Notes under the pieces: model-generated
Seen by the model: only the letters and a program-made list of their open reading frames with translations
Databases searched by the model: none
What the model was told of the DNA's origin: nothing
Shown here: piece by piece, positions 18,579-28,356 of the stretch
Layout of the letters: each line of letters starts with the position of its first letter
How positions within the stretch are numbered: the first letter of the stretch is position 1
Assembly (NCBI GenBank): GCA_949288725.1
Contig: CASELF010000017.1
Coordinates: forward strand, 27,118 to 91,117
Length of the DNA: 64,000 nt
Direction of reading: 5' to 3'
DNA from: an uncultured bacterium
GTDB taxonomy: Bacteria; Cyanobacteriota; Vampirovibrionia; Gastranaerophilales; Gastranaerophilaceae
Position numbers and translations under genes: made by a program

Positions 18579-19524
18579 AAATACTGAACCTGCAAAACTT
18601 GTTATATTTAACAGAGATGGCTTAATCGAAAGAGAACATTTTGGATATGTAGTTCGCTGCGATAAGTATCATGTAATTGAAAAAATCGGCGATGATAAAC
18701 ATTATCCGTTTTATATGAGATCTTGTGCTAAACCTCTACAGGCAGCATTGCTGATTGATTATGAATTGGATAAAAAATTTGATATGACAGAAGAAGAAAT
18801 TGCAATATGCTCAGCATCTCATGCCGGCGAAAAAGTTCATGTTAATCTTATCCAAAATCTTTTAAATAAATTCGGAATAAGCAGTACAAAATTAAAATGC
18901 GGAGTTCAAGAACCGATATCTAAATCTGCTCAATATGAATTGCTCAAAACAAACACTCCTCCAAGTGCAATTCATAATAACTGTTCAGGCAAACATACAA
19001 TGATGCTTGGATTGTGCAAAATTAACGATTGGGATATGGATAATTATGACAGCATAAATCACCCGCTTCAAAAAGAAATTAAACGCAAAATATATGAACT
19101 TTGCGAAATTAAAACTCACTATCCGGAAACAAAAGACGGTTGCGGAGTTCCAATATATTCAATGCCGTTGGAAAATATGGTTAAAGGTTATCTAAATATG
19201 TTTTTAGACCCTAAATACGAACGTATTAAAAAGGCGTTTCTGAATCATGCTTACGAAATCGGCGGAGAAAATAGAACCGATACTAAAATTATCGCTAATT
19301 CCAAAAACCTTATTGCCAAAGTTGGTGCTGAAGGGCTTTGTATTGTTATCAATACTGAACTTGAAGAAGGCTTTATTGTTAAAATTTGCGATTCCAATAT
19401 GCAAGCAAGAGAAATTGTTACTATCGATTTAATCAATAATTTGAATTGGGCAAAAATTGATGTTTCTCATGACATCAAAACAATTCAAGGAGATAAAATC
19501 GGCGAAGTTATTACTTTGTTATAA
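18568..19524 (+). CDS. Asparaginase II family protein
   Basis: This 318-residue protein matches the thermolabile/rhizobial-type asparaginase II family, distinct from AnsA/AnsB. Signature segments are SCAKPLQAA near the N-terminus, CSASHAGEKVHV, HNNCSGKHTMML, and KDGCGVPIYSMPL. These carry the conserved Ser, Lys and Cys residues of the active site. Likely reaction: hydrolysis of L-asparagine to aspartate and ammonia, in the cytoplasm. The start could be either of two adjacent ATG codons. It overlaps the convergent lysozyme gene by 14 bases. Confidence 0.88.
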   Translation: MMNKNTEPAKLVIFNRDGLIEREHFGYVVRCDKYHVIEKIGDDKHYPFYMRSCAKPLQAALLIDYELDKKFDMTEEEIAICSASHAGEKVHVNLIQNLLNKFGISSTKLKCGVQEPISKSAQYELLKTNTPPSAIHNNCSGKHTMMLGLCKINDWDMDNYDSINHPLQKEIKRKIYELCEIKTHYPETKDGCGVPIYSMPLENMVKGYLNMFLDPKYERIKKAFLNHAYEIGGENRTDTKIIANSKNLIAKVGAEGLCIVINTELEEGFIVKICDSNMQAREIVTIDLINNLNWAKIDVSHDIKTIQGDKIGEVITLL

Positions 19525-20587
19525 GTTTTAATTTCAATCTGTTTCCAAAATAACTTTGAACTTCTCTATTATATCCTGCAATATGGTTAGCAAAGTTTAA
19601 CCCCTTTGCTTGACATTCTTGTCTTAGCAATGCAACGCCGCGATTGTAGACTTTTTGAGCAGTGTTTATGTTGGATTGAGGAATTCTTCTGCCATACATT
19701 TTTGTTGCAAGAGAAATATCTAATAATCTTCTTTTACTTAACCCACTCATTTCCTTTTTGGTTTTTATGGATTTATTATAAGTTAATTTGTTTATCGCAG
19801 CTTCCCATTTGCAATTTTTTAAACAGTATATTAAACTCTTAAAACTTTCATCATTTATAACACCTTTATTGAAGGTTAAATCTAAAACTCCTTCTTTTAA
19901 AGATTGAGGAATTCTGTCGTAATACTTTTGACCACCTAATAAGGCGACTAAATTTTCTTCCACATTTAACAAATCCTTTGCACATAAAGTGCAGACTTCA
20001 GCATTTGTTAACTTAGCCTTATCACCGGGCAAAAATCTGTGGCCTATACCAATTGTTTTAACCCCGTTATCATCTCGATATGGAGTATTATGAAATGAAT
20101 TCATTGGTAGATTGGCACTATCTTCTGCTTTTTTCAATTTCTTGATAAAGTCAACGCTAACACCCATTGCTTTGGCTATATCTGTTATATTATTAACATT
20201 TCTTACTTTGCGTGAAGGCGGTACTTTTAGAACTTGACCTATTCTTATATTTTGCGCTGTTTTTTCAGTAAGATTATTGGCCGCTAACAAAGCTCTGGTT
20301 GTAATACCATATTTTTTAGCAATTATATCAGGGTTTTCATTCTTTTGTACTTTATGATTTGGATTTTTTACTGTTAAAATATATCTTGAACGAACTTTCT
20401 TTGTCTGAAGTTGTTCATCAGATATATCTGGCATCATTCGTATTTCATTTGGTCTTACTTCTGTTTTTTTACCTTTGAATAATGGTTTTTTAGCAGAAGA
20501 AACCGTACTTCTTTTTACGTTGTTTTCAGGCTCTAATCCTAAAATATTTACTTTGATATAATTATATATATTTGTAAGCCATTCCAT
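19511..20587 (-). CDS. LysM and GH24 lysozyme-domain protein, 358 aa
   Basis: A LysM module lies at about residues 78-125 (DIIAKKYGITTRALLAANNL, then RIGQVLKVPP). A phage-T4-type lysozyme domain (GH24) fills about 145-330. The catalytic glutamate is in KKAEDS, with the paired YRDDNGVKTIGIGHR. The C-terminal FNKGV and SGLSKRRLLD fit GH24 (RRxxE-like region altered to RRLLD). No signal peptide is visible. It is followed upstream by an amidase gene 10 bases away, so two peptidoglycan hydrolases with LysM domains form one unit. AGGTGAT precedes the ATG. Confidence 0.85.
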   Translation of the reverse strand: MEWLTNIYNYIKVNILGLEPENNVKRSTVSSAKKPLFKGKKTEVRPNEIRMMPDISDEQLQTKKVRSRYILTVKNPNHKVQKNENPDIIAKKYGITTRALLAANNLTEKTAQNIRIGQVLKVPPSRKVRNVNNITDIAKAMGVSVDFIKKLKKAEDSANLPMNSFHNTPYRDDNGVKTIGIGHRFLPGDKAKLTNAEVCTLCAKDLLNVEENLVALLGGQKYYDRIPQSLKEGVLDLTFNKGVINDESFKSLIYCLKNCKWEAAINKLTYNKSIKTKKEMSGLSKRRLLDISLATKMYGRRIPQSNINTAQKVYNRGVALLRQECQAKGLNFANHIAGYNREVQSYFGNRLKLKLITK

Positions 20588-20597
20588 TTTTTATCAC

Positions 20598-22283
20598 CTA
20601 TTCTTTGTATTTATTAGAATCAATTTTATAATATTTCATAATAGCAATAGTAACATTTTTCATTGCAAGTTTACGCTGATTATAGGAATCTATATTCAAT
20701 CTATCTTTATGATTGGACATAAAACCCATTTCAAGCATCACTGCAGGCATTTTACGTCTGTTTGATTCATCAATCAAACCTATGTATTTATGTTGTGTTT
20801 GAGCTGCCGGAAGCAATGAACATTTATAGTTTACATGCTTACTCAATTGAGAATCCATAATTTGGGCTAAACGATCACTACTTGGGCTGTTAACTCCATC
20901 ATGAATAATTTTTAAACCATTTGCCTCTGTATTATTATCAACTGCATTACAATGAATACTTATAAGCATATCGGCTTTAAAGTCCTCTTTCGCATCGCAA
21001 GCTTGAGGAGCATGGCCTGTTGTATAAACAACTTTTGCACCGTTTCTTGTTAATTCTTCAATTAAATTATCGGCAAAATTACGATTTTTATACCATTCTT
21101 CAAGCATTTTACCGTTAACGTCTTTATATCTCGCTCCAGGTCTGAAGGTCGCTGATTTAAGATCATCTCCACCCCAACCATGACCTGCGTTTACCATAAT
21201 TGTTTTTCCGCTTAGGGGTCCTTTGGAGGTTGGATTATACATTACAACTTCCGCTATTACCTGGCCTTTGCTATCAACAGGTATAGGAGGTTTTGCTGCT
21301 GTATGTGATACCTTGCGCTCTCCAACTACGCCAACTTCATATCCGGATTTTAGTACTTGTACTTTTTGTCCTGCTTTATTAGTTATAATCTTTGAGGTTG
21401 GTGCTTTAGGAGGTTTTGATGCCAACATACCTTCAATCATTTTATCCAGATTTTTGGTACTTGCCATTCCCCATACATCATAAAGTTGTTTATGTAATTC
21501 TGCATAAAACTTTGCTCTTGCATTTGGAGATGTTCCTTTGGCTTTGGCTAAGGCATCATATACGTGCATTACTGCATCTTCTCTTGCCTTTTTACCACTC
21601 ATTACTTCACTTGTTATGGTATTTATTAGACTTTCTTTTTTAGTATAGGCTTTTAATACTTTTTCTACATTGGCTGGTGTGATTTGGTCAATTAAGGCAT
21701 CAAAATCAGGTTTGCCAACAGCAGCAAATTTTTTAGAGCCATCATATATCTTATTAGCCAACTCCGTTGGGGTATATCCTGCAGATGATCTTGGTTCTGA
21801 CCCCTTGGCTGACGAATTTGTGGTAACTCCGGCTCTTTTTGTTTGTACTTTTGCACTTGAGCGTTTTTGCCCTGCCGCTCTTTTTGCTGAACTTGATTTT
21901 GCAGGCTGGACTCTACCAGATGAACCCTTCCTTTTAACATAGAATCTTTCACCTTGTTTTGCAGTATAGTTTTTATATGGTTTTGGAAGATTGTTTAATT
22001 TTCCAAATTCCTCCAATGTCATATTGTACTTCTTTGCTAATGCAAATATACCTTTACCCGCAGGAACAACATCATTAGGCAAGTTTAATGACATTCCCGG
22101 CTTCAAGGTATTTGTCTTTAAACCCACCCAAGCCTTAAATTCATTAGAAGTCATTCCGTATTTTTTGGCTAATGTATTTATTGTTTCGCCACGTTTAACT
22201 TTTATTTGGACAGGTCTTTTATTAGCATCGGCTCTGGCAGTGGCCACACTTTCAGATACACGCCCAACATTTGGTCCTGACAT
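20598..22283 (-). CDS. N-acetylmuramoyl-L-alanine amidase with LysM repeats, 561 aa
   Basis: Two LysM-type modules lie near the N-terminus (VKRGETINTLAKKYGMTSNE, then GKGIFALAKKYNMTLEEFGK). A lysine/serine-rich linker follows, then a helical region, then an Amidase_3 catalytic domain over about the last 190 residues. Zinc ligands and catalytic residues are visible in VNAGHGWGGDD, SIHCNAVDNN and MLEMGFMSNHKD. It cleaves the amide between MurNAc and the stem peptide. I chose the ATG at 22283 because AGGAG lies 9 bases upstream; the frame extends to a TTG at 22304. No signal peptide is seen. Confidence 0.9.
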   Translation of the reverse strand: MSGPNVGRVSESVATARADANKRPVQIKVKRGETINTLAKKYGMTSNEFKAWVGLKTNTLKPGMSLNLPNDVVPAGKGIFALAKKYNMTLEEFGKLNNLPKPYKNYTAKQGERFYVKRKGSSGRVQPAKSSSAKRAAGQKRSSAKVQTKRAGVTTNSSAKGSEPRSSAGYTPTELANKIYDGSKKFAAVGKPDFDALIDQITPANVEKVLKAYTKKESLINTITSEVMSGKKAREDAVMHVYDALAKAKGTSPNARAKFYAELHKQLYDVWGMASTKNLDKMIEGMLASKPPKAPTSKIITNKAGQKVQVLKSGYEVGVVGERKVSHTAAKPPIPVDSKGQVIAEVVMYNPTSKGPLSGKTIMVNAGHGWGGDDLKSATFRPGARYKDVNGKMLEEWYKNRNFADNLIEELTRNGAKVVYTTGHAPQACDAKEDFKADMLISIHCNAVDNNTEANGLKIIHDGVNSPSSDRLAQIMDSQLSKHVNYKCSLLPAAQTQHKYIGLIDESNRRKMPAVMLEMGFMSNHKDRLNIDSYNQRKLAMKNVTIAIMKYYKIDSNKYKE

Positions 22284-22389
22284 AAGTTTCTTCTCCTTAT
22301 TCAATTACACACAAAATGCTAGACGGTATTTGAAATAAAAATCTTTAATTCCTTATAATCTTTTGTAACAATCCTTAATAAAAAATTCC

Positions 22390-23040
22390 CTAAGTATTGA
22401 AAATTCTATCACCTGCATCGCCCATACCAGGGACAATATAACCTTTTTCATTCAAGTGATCATCTACTGCCGCGGTTATTATTTCAATATCAGGGTAATG
22501 TTTTTGAATATTCTCTATTCCTTCAGGTGCGGCAATTATACAAATACATTTGATATTATTGACGGGAATTCCCTTACTTGCATATAAATCAATAGCTGCA
22601 AGTAATGAATTACCTGTTGCAAGCATCGGATCTGTAATATAAATATAAAAACTTTCAGGATTATCAGCATTCATTGGAACTTTGTTGTAATACCATACCG
22701 GTTTTAAAGTTTTTTCATCACGATACATACCAATATGACGAATTGTTGCCTGCGGAAGAATATCAATCGCTTCATCTGTAAATATTAAACCGGCTCTCAA
22801 TATTGGAGAAATAATTAAATTAATATTTGGATCAACTGTTTTGGCCTTGAAAGTTGTTAATGGAGTGGTAACTTCTTTTTCTACAAGAGGCAAATTCTTT
22901 GCTGCTTCATACAAAAGACATCTTGTAATTTTTCTTGTTGCAATACGAACTCCCTGACTATCAGTATTTTTATCACGCATTGTGCATAAATTTAATAATA
23001 CTACAGGATTATTGATTATCCTCACTTTGCTCATGTTCAT
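22390..23040 (-). CDS. upp: Uracil phosphoribosyltransferase
   Basis: Upp salvages uracil to UMP using PRPP. The 216-residue protein has the PRPP loop DPMLATGNSLLAAI, the uracil-contact region RAGLIFTDEAIDILP, and the C-terminal YIVPGMGDAGDRIF. I chose the ATG at 23040, with GGGA 9 bases upstream; the frame extends to 23064. The start overlaps the MCE-protein gene by 32 bases, so they are probably co-transcribed. Confidence 0.93.
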   Translation of the reverse strand: MNMSKVRIINNPVVLLNLCTMRDKNTDSQGVRIATRKITRCLLYEAAKNLPLVEKEVTTPLTTFKAKTVDPNINLIISPILRAGLIFTDEAIDILPQATIRHIGMYRDEKTLKPVWYYNKVPMNADNPESFYIYITDPMLATGNSLLAAIDLYASKGIPVNNIKCICIIAAPEGIENIQKHYPDIEIITAAVDDHLNEKGYIVPGMGDAGDRIFNT

Positions 23041-23677
23041 CTTTTGGCTTCCCTTCGTTATCAAAATTTTTCATAAAATTGCCTTTAGCATCCATTATCA
23101 TATCAATTGTTTTGTCAATATTTGTCAAGTTCCGCTCAGGAGATACAGGAATAACAACATTCAAAGGTGCTGAACTTCCTTCCGCCTCTTGGACAAATTG
23201 ATTTGATGCATATCCTACCGTTGTAAATATAGAATCTAAATCCCTGAATATCTCATTAAATAAACCCATAACCTTGTTTAATCTTGTTGGTTCTTTCACT
23301 GCTATAATTTTATCAGTCGGATACTCCTCTGACGGAGGATAAATCTCTAAAGCCTTTGAACCGCCTAAACCAGAAAATTCAACGGTTGCAATAGAACCAA
23401 CAGGCAAAATCAAATCTTTTTTAGTAACTACAAATTCTACATAAACTTCAGAAGATATTATTTTTATTTGCCTGATATCACCAATTTGAATTCCCAAAAA
23501 CTTTACCGGTGAACCTACAATAAGCCCATCTGCATCACTCATAAAAATCCGATAATGCTTAAATTGCTTTTGAGTCTGTTGGTGATGATACCTTATTCCC
23601 AAAATACATATTGCAGCAACTAAAAGCCATATAATAAACTCTGCCCACGCATATACTCGGATATTAGTATTTAACTT
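23009..23677 (-). CDS. MCE/MlaD-family protein
   Basis: One N-terminal membrane segment (AEFIIWLLVAAICILGIRY) is followed by an MCE domain at about residues 35-120: FMSDADGLIVGSPVKFLGIQIGDIRQI in outline, then VEFSGLGGSKALEIYPP. MCE proteins form rings that carry lipids between membranes in diderm bacteria. The C-terminal part is short and acidic. The ATG at 23677 is the best start; the frame opens at a GTG at 23695. No permease or ATPase partner is next to it. Confidence 0.87.
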   Translation of the reverse strand, partial: KLNTNIRVYAWAEFIIWLLVAAICILGIRYHHQQTQKQFKHYRIFMSDADGLIVGSPVKFLGIQIGDIRQIKIISSEVYVEFVVTKKDLILPVGSIATVEFSGLGGSKALEIYPPSEEYPTDKIIAVKEPTRLNKVMGLFNEIFRDLDSIFTTVGYASNQFVQEAEGSSAPLNVVIPVSPERNLTNIDKTIDMIMDAKGNFMKNFDNEGKPKDEHEQSEDNQ

Positions 23678-23758
23678 CATAATTTCATTATACACAAAAT
23701 TTGATTATAATATAAATATATAAGTCCATTTTATGTATTTTTGTAATAGATTAAAATT

Positions 23759-24193
23759 ATGCTAAACCTTTTTAAATCAATACTATACGAAATCTTGTCA
23801 TATTTTGTTCCTGAGAAAATGTCCTATGAGATTACAGGAGAATGCAAAAAATGCGGCAAATGCTGCAATTATATGTATAGCGTTGACACATATACAGAAG
23901 AAGAGTTTAAATTTATGCAAAAACTCTTTCCGACATACAAAAGATTTTATATAAAAGGCAAAGACAAAGAAGGGAATTTCATATTTGCCTGCAAACTTGT
24001 TACCCCCGAAGGCTTGTGTTCAGATTACAAGCACCGCCCGAGAATGTGCAGAAACTATCCCGTAAAAAGAATTTTTTACCCCGCAAAACTCCACGATGGC
24101 TGCGGATATAAAATTCATATCAAAAAATTTGACGAATACTTGGAAGAACAATCATCTAATCAAGATAAAACAACTTCCAACAATCATAATTAA
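23759..24193 (+). CDS. YkgJ-type cysteine cluster protein, 144 aa
   Basis: The cysteine layout CKKCGKCC ... FACKLVTPEGLCSDYKHRPRMCRNYP (given in part) ... GCGY is that of the YkgJ family (CxxCxxCC type), which binds zinc or an iron-sulfur cluster. Function in the cell is not known. The gene is convergent with an EamA transporter and the two overlap by 42 bases. Confidence 0.85.
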   Translation: MLNLFKSILYEILSYFVPEKMSYEITGECKKCGKCCNYMYSVDTYTEEEFKFMQKLFPTYKRFYIKGKDKEGNFIFACKLVTPEGLCSDYKHRPRMCRNYPVKRIFYPAKLHDGCGYKIHIKKFDEYLEEQSSNQDKTTSNNHN

Positions 24194-25006
24194 TGCACCA
24201 ATGATTTTCTTTTTTATACGATGTTCACAGAAGAATTTCCACCCCAATATTACAGATACAATGCTGGAAAGTTGAAATAATGCCAATGATAACCCCACAT
24301 CTATCCTCTCAAATACAATATTGGTCGATAATTGCATCAAGCCTAATCCCACGGCAATTAAAAATGTGTATAATAAATTTTTCCCCGAAAATCGCAAAAA
24401 CCTTATTCTAAATCCCAATAACAAAACAATCGAAAATACTAATCCCGAAAAGCACCACAATATAAAGGATTCCATCACAGATGACATCAAAATAATCTTT
24501 TTTAATATGACTGCTTCACACCCTGTACAAAATAATGCCGCAAATCTTAAAATAACGTCCTTTCTCAATAAAATAGAGGGTTTAAACCCGCCATCGACAG
24601 TATCAAAAATATACCAACTTCCTAAAATTATCAGTAAAACACCCCACAACTCCACACCTGTAGGAATTTCGCCCAACATAACCACTGCTAACACAAGTCC
24701 CACAACACATTTATAAGAGTTTATAGGTCCTAACATTGACATTTCGCCATATTGCAATGCTTTTATCAAGCATACCGAACCCAAGGTACATAAAATTCCT
24801 GCTAAACATACATACCCCCAATATTCACAACCATATCCTCCCCAAGAATATCTTGTTGCAGGATAGATACAAAATAAACCTAAAAATCCATAAGAATAGA
24901 CGTTTATCAAAATTGCAGAATATTTTTCAGCCAAAATCTTCTGTATAGAATTTGCAAAAGGATTAGACAAAATTCTCACAACTAATGCAAGAATTGCCCC
25001 GACCAT
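24152..25006 (-). CDS. EamA-family (DMT) transporter
   Basis: The 284-residue protein has about ten hydrophobic segments arranged as two EamA repeats (about 5-135 and 150-284), the drug/metabolite transporter fold. The second repeat contains LFQLSSIVSVILGWKFF. The substrate is unknown. It starts 3 bases after corA ends and is probably co-transcribed with it. Confidence 0.83.
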   Translation of the reverse strand: MVGAILALVVRILSNPFANSIQKILAEKYSAILINVYSYGFLGLFCIYPATRYSWGGYGCEYWGYVCLAGILCTLGSVCLIKALQYGEMSMLGPINSYKCVVGLVLAVVMLGEIPTGVELWGVLLIILGSWYIFDTVDGGFKPSILLRKDVILRFAALFCTGCEAVILKKIILMSSVMESFILWCFSGLVFSIVLLLGFRIRFLRFSGKNLLYTFLIAVGLGLMQLSTNIVFERIDVGLSLALFQLSSIVSVILGWKFFCEHRIKKKIIGALIMIVGSCFILIR

Positions 25007-25009
25007 AAA

Positions 25010-25963
25010 CTACATCATACCTTTTCTGTTAAAGAATACAGCAACTATGCAAGTTGCAACAACAGATATTGTTATTACAATCAAAAATCCAAAATGATTT
25101 TGTCCAAACGGAATTGGAACATTCATACCCCAAAAACTACCTATCATCGTTGGAATAGACATAATAATCGTAATTGCTGCCAAAAATTTCATCACCAAGT
25201 TAAGGTTATTGTTAATGATTGACGCCATACAATCCATCATACTTTCTAAAATTGTTCTGTGCATTTCAACCATTTCAGCAGCCTGTTTGTTTTCAATAAT
25301 TACATCTTCTAACATATCAATATCGTCTTCGGTGAATTTTAAAATTCTTTGTAAGGATTCTGTATGAACCATTCTCAACAGTTTTTGCAACACAAGTTGA
25401 TTATCTTTTAGTGCTGTTGTGAAATATACCAAAGATTTCTGGATTTCCATTAATTGGAATAAGGCTTTATTATGAGTTGTTTTTTTCAATGAATTTTCAA
25501 TGTTTTCTGTTTGTTTATTGATTATATTCAAATATCTTAAATAAAACTTTGCTGCTCTAAACAAAATATTCAACATGAAATTGGCTTTGTTTCTGGTGTC
25601 AAAAAACTTTGTAGTATCAGCATTAAAGGAATTGATAATTTTGTTTTCGTGTGAACAAACAGTTATAACACTTTCAGGGGTAAAAATTAAACCTAAAGGT
25701 AATGTATCAAAATTACCTTCATCATCCATAACAGGAACATTGGTAATTATTAACAAATTCCCGTCTTCAAAATCCATACGTGATAATTCATCTGCGTCCA
25801 GTGAGTTATTTAAAAAACTTTCATCTAATCCCAAAACCAAAGAAACTTGCTGAATTTCTTCCCGTGTAGGATTAATCAGGTTAAACCAAGAACCGGAAAC
25901 CGCTTCATTCAAATTTAACACCTGTAACTTTCCGTCATCCTGAGTTTTTGTAATTTCCAACAT
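25010..25963 (-). CDS. corA: CorA-family magnesium transporter
   Basis: The 317-residue protein has a large cytoplasmic N-terminal domain, a long helix, and two C-terminal membrane segments. The selectivity motif GMN is present in IGSFWGMNVPIPFGQN between the two segments. It carries Mg2+ (and possibly Co2+ or Ni2+) as a pentamer in the inner membrane. AGGAAT precedes the ATG. Confidence 0.93.
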   Translation of the reverse strand: MLEITKTQDDGKLQVLNLNEAVSGSWFNLINPTREEIQQVSLVLGLDESFLNNSLDADELSRMDFEDGNLLIITNVPVMDDEGNFDTLPLGLIFTPESVITVCSHENKIINSFNADTTKFFDTRNKANFMLNILFRAAKFYLRYLNIINKQTENIENSLKKTTHNKALFQLMEIQKSLVYFTTALKDNQLVLQKLLRMVHTESLQRILKFTEDDIDMLEDVIIENKQAAEMVEMHRTILESMMDCMASIINNNLNLVMKFLAAITIIMSIPTMIGSFWGMNVPIPFGQNHFGFLIVITISVVATCIVAVFFNRKGMM

Positions 25964-26062
25964 AACAACTATTCCTGACTAACCTGTGCATGTTTATTAA
26001 ACTACACATTATGATAAAGTGCAATAGTTCAAAAAATGTATCTTAATTATATACAAAAAAGA

Positions 26063-26090
26063 ATACGGTAATTATTTTACCGTATCTTTT
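26063..26090. terminator. Bidirectional hairpin terminator
   Basis: A perfect 9-bp stem (26063-26071 with 26077-26085) with a 5-base loop and T-rich flanks on both strands. It lies downstream of the uracil-DNA glycosylase gene and separates it from corA. Confidence 0.7.
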
Positions 26091-26123
26091 GTTCTTGAAT
26101 ATGAAATAAATTTTATTTTTTGA

Positions 26124-26771
26124 CTAGACCATAGCCAATTCCTGATTGAAAGGGTTACTGGAGGGACACACCTTATCATCTCCAAGAATTTCTGATTTAA
26201 TAACAGACAAATCATGCTGCATTAATCTTCTTGGGGAGCCTTCTTCCATTGAATGATTTCTTAACAAATATGAAGGGTGGAATATTGCCATTGCTCTATA
26301 TTCTTTTCCGTTTATTGTTACATTAAACCATTTGCCTCTAACCTTTGAAATTTGAACCTTTTTATCTGACCAAAATGATCTTAAAGATGTTGCACCGCAG
26401 AATATAATTGCTTTTGGATTCATTATATCAATTTGTGCTGTTAAATACTTTTCACACATTGCTTTTTCAACATCGGTTGGAACTCTGTTTTCCGGCGGAC
26501 GACATTTCACAGTATTTATTATATATAAATCATCTTTACGTGAAATTCCTGCTTCTTCTAAAAATTGGTTTAACAATTTTCCTGCTCTGCCAACAAATGG
26601 TGTACCTGTTTCATCTTCTGTTTCGCCAGGAGCTTCACCTATTAATACAATTTTGGCAGTCTCAGGATTTCCGTCTGAAAAAACTACATTTTTGCGAGTA
26701 TTGCCTAAAACACAATCCTTACAATTTTCACATTTTGCTTGAACGATATCCAAACATCCCTTTTTAATCAT
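26124..26771 (-). CDS. Uracil-DNA glycosylase, family 4
   Basis: Family-4 enzymes remove uracil from DNA and carry a 4Fe-4S cluster. The 215-residue protein shows the N-terminal cluster cysteines CENCKDC (14-20), the active-site motif GEAPGETEDETGTPFVG, and VKCRPPENRVP with C90 and C106 as further ligands. HPSYLLR near the C-terminus is the second catalytic motif. A GGAGAGAG site precedes the ATG. It is downstream of the symporter gene by 27 bases. Confidence 0.94.
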   Translation of the reverse strand: MIKKGCLDIVQAKCENCKDCVLGNTRKNVVFSDGNPETAKIVLIGEAPGETEDETGTPFVGRAGKLLNQFLEEAGISRKDDLYIINTVKCRPPENRVPTDVEKAMCEKYLTAQIDIMNPKAIIFCGATSLRSFWSDKKVQISKVRGKWFNVTINGKEYRAMAIFHPSYLLRNHSMEEGSPRRLMQHDLSVIKSEILGDDKVCPSSNPFNQELAMV

Positions 26772-26798
26772 CTATCCGCTCTCTCCTTATTTATAAAT

Positions 26799-28250
26799 TT
26801 AATCTTTTCCTTGTTTAAAAAATCCTACATTATATTTTTTACAATAACGCTTCAATTCTTTCATTATTATATCAGATAATAAAAATACTGCAATCAAATT
26901 CGGTACGGCAAGAAACAATGTAAACGCATCAGAAAGGTTTACAACACTTTTTAAGTTCATCGCAGAACCGATTATTATGAACAAACAATAAATTATTTGA
27001 AAAGTTCTTGTGGTATATTTGGATTCCCCAAACAAAAATGTCCAACTTTTTGTCCCGTAATATGAACCGCATAACATTGTTGATAACACAAAACAACTTG
27101 CCATAAAAGTTAACAATATCGGAAATATAGGACAAACAGTTGCAAATGCTTTTGATGTTAATTCAATTCCGACAAGTCCGTTAGTATTTAAATATGCACC
27201 TGTCACAACAATTATAAATGCCGTAGCAGAACCAACAATAACAGTATCTACAAACGGTTGAAGCATTGCAATAAATGCTTGGGCCACAGGTTTACTTGTT
27301 TTAACCGCAGAAAAAGCAATCGGAGCAGTTCCAAGACCTGCTTCATTAGCAAACATTGCTCTTCTAAATCCCCACAACATACATGCAAACATTCCACCTG
27401 CAACTGATGATGGTTTAAATGCCTCTTTTACAATCAATACAATAGTTTGAGGTATATGATGAATATTTAATAAGCAAATTATAAATGCTGAAAATACATA
27501 CAAAGTACACATTGCAGGAGTAACTTTGGAGGTAAATTTTCCAATTGATTTAATTCCGCCAATAACAGTTATATAAGTAATCACCGCAACAATTAAACCA
27601 AAAACCCAGCGTTGAGAAGAAAACAATCCCGTAACGTTCACAATCTGTGTAGTAATTGCATTTATTTGAAATAAATTCCAACCCCCAATCATTGCAAAAA
27701 CACAACATATTGCATAGATTTTAGATAAATACGGCGCAAATGGTTTTATCCACGGTGCTCGTAATCCGTTTATTATATAATACATCGGACCACCTGAAGA
27801 TGTTCCGTCTTTATTAATTTGTCTGAATTTTATACCAAGCAAAACTTCAGCAAATTTCAATGCCATTGAAAAAATACCCGCAACAATCATCCAAAATATA
27901 ACCCCAGGCCCGCCAACCGAAACGGCTAAAGCAGAACCAACAACATTTCCCATTCCGGCGGAAGCTGATATTGTTGCTGTTAGGGCTTGAAATGATGAAA
28001 CTTCTCCCTGCTTTTTGCGAACAATAGTATCATCATGTTTATATTTTTTAGTGATTAAATTTATTGCGTGTTTAAATCCCCAAAATCCGATAAACCTTGT
28101 TCTAAAAGTAAAATATAAAGCAGCAACCATTAATAAGATAATCAGAAATTCTACACGAACACCGTGAATTGTTACATGTGAAAATATTAATCCTGAAATC
28201 TTATTTGCTATTGGTGCTAAGATACTATCAATTCGGCTATCTAAATTCAT
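26799..28250 (-). CDS. Alanine/glycine:cation symporter (AgcS family)
   Basis: The 483-residue protein has 10-12 membrane segments. Family signatures are ISASAGMGNVVGSALAVSVG, GGPMYYI, and FANEAGLGTAPIAFSA. It takes up alanine or glycine with Na+ or H+ across the inner membrane; D-amino acids are possible substrates. The uracil-DNA glycosylase gene follows 27 bases downstream. Confidence 0.92.
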   Translation of the reverse strand: MNLDSRIDSILAPIANKISGLIFSHVTIHGVRVEFLIILLMVAALYFTFRTRFIGFWGFKHAINLITKKYKHDDTIVRKKQGEVSSFQALTATISASAGMGNVVGSALAVSVGGPGVIFWMIVAGIFSMALKFAEVLLGIKFRQINKDGTSSGGPMYYIINGLRAPWIKPFAPYLSKIYAICCVFAMIGGWNLFQINAITTQIVNVTGLFSSQRWVFGLIVAVITYITVIGGIKSIGKFTSKVTPAMCTLYVFSAFIICLLNIHHIPQTIVLIVKEAFKPSSVAGGMFACMLWGFRRAMFANEAGLGTAPIAFSAVKTSKPVAQAFIAMLQPFVDTVIVGSATAFIIVVTGAYLNTNGLVGIELTSKAFATVCPIFPILLTFMASCFVLSTMLCGSYYGTKSWTFLFGESKYTTRTFQIIYCLFIIIGSAMNLKSVVNLSDAFTLFLAVPNLIAVFLLSDIIMKELKRYCKKYNVGFFKQGKD

Positions 28251-28303
28251 ATACTAATTGTATAATAAACAGATTATTTTTCAAAATTACATAGTTTGCA
28301 TTA

Positions 28304-28333
28304 AAAAAGACGCCTATAAAAAGCGCCTTTTTT
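28304..28333 (-). terminator. Terminator after the ctpA gene
   Basis: On the minus strand a 7-bp stem (one G-T pair) is followed by TCTTTTTT. It lies about 25 bases past the ctpA stop and before the symporter start. Confidence 0.6.
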
Positions 28334-28356
28334 ATATTTAAATTTTATTGCTCAGT

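Noticed and set aside
21223..22338. Plus-strand open frames opposite the amidase gene
   Set aside because: They are antisense shadows of a well-supported LysM-amidase gene.
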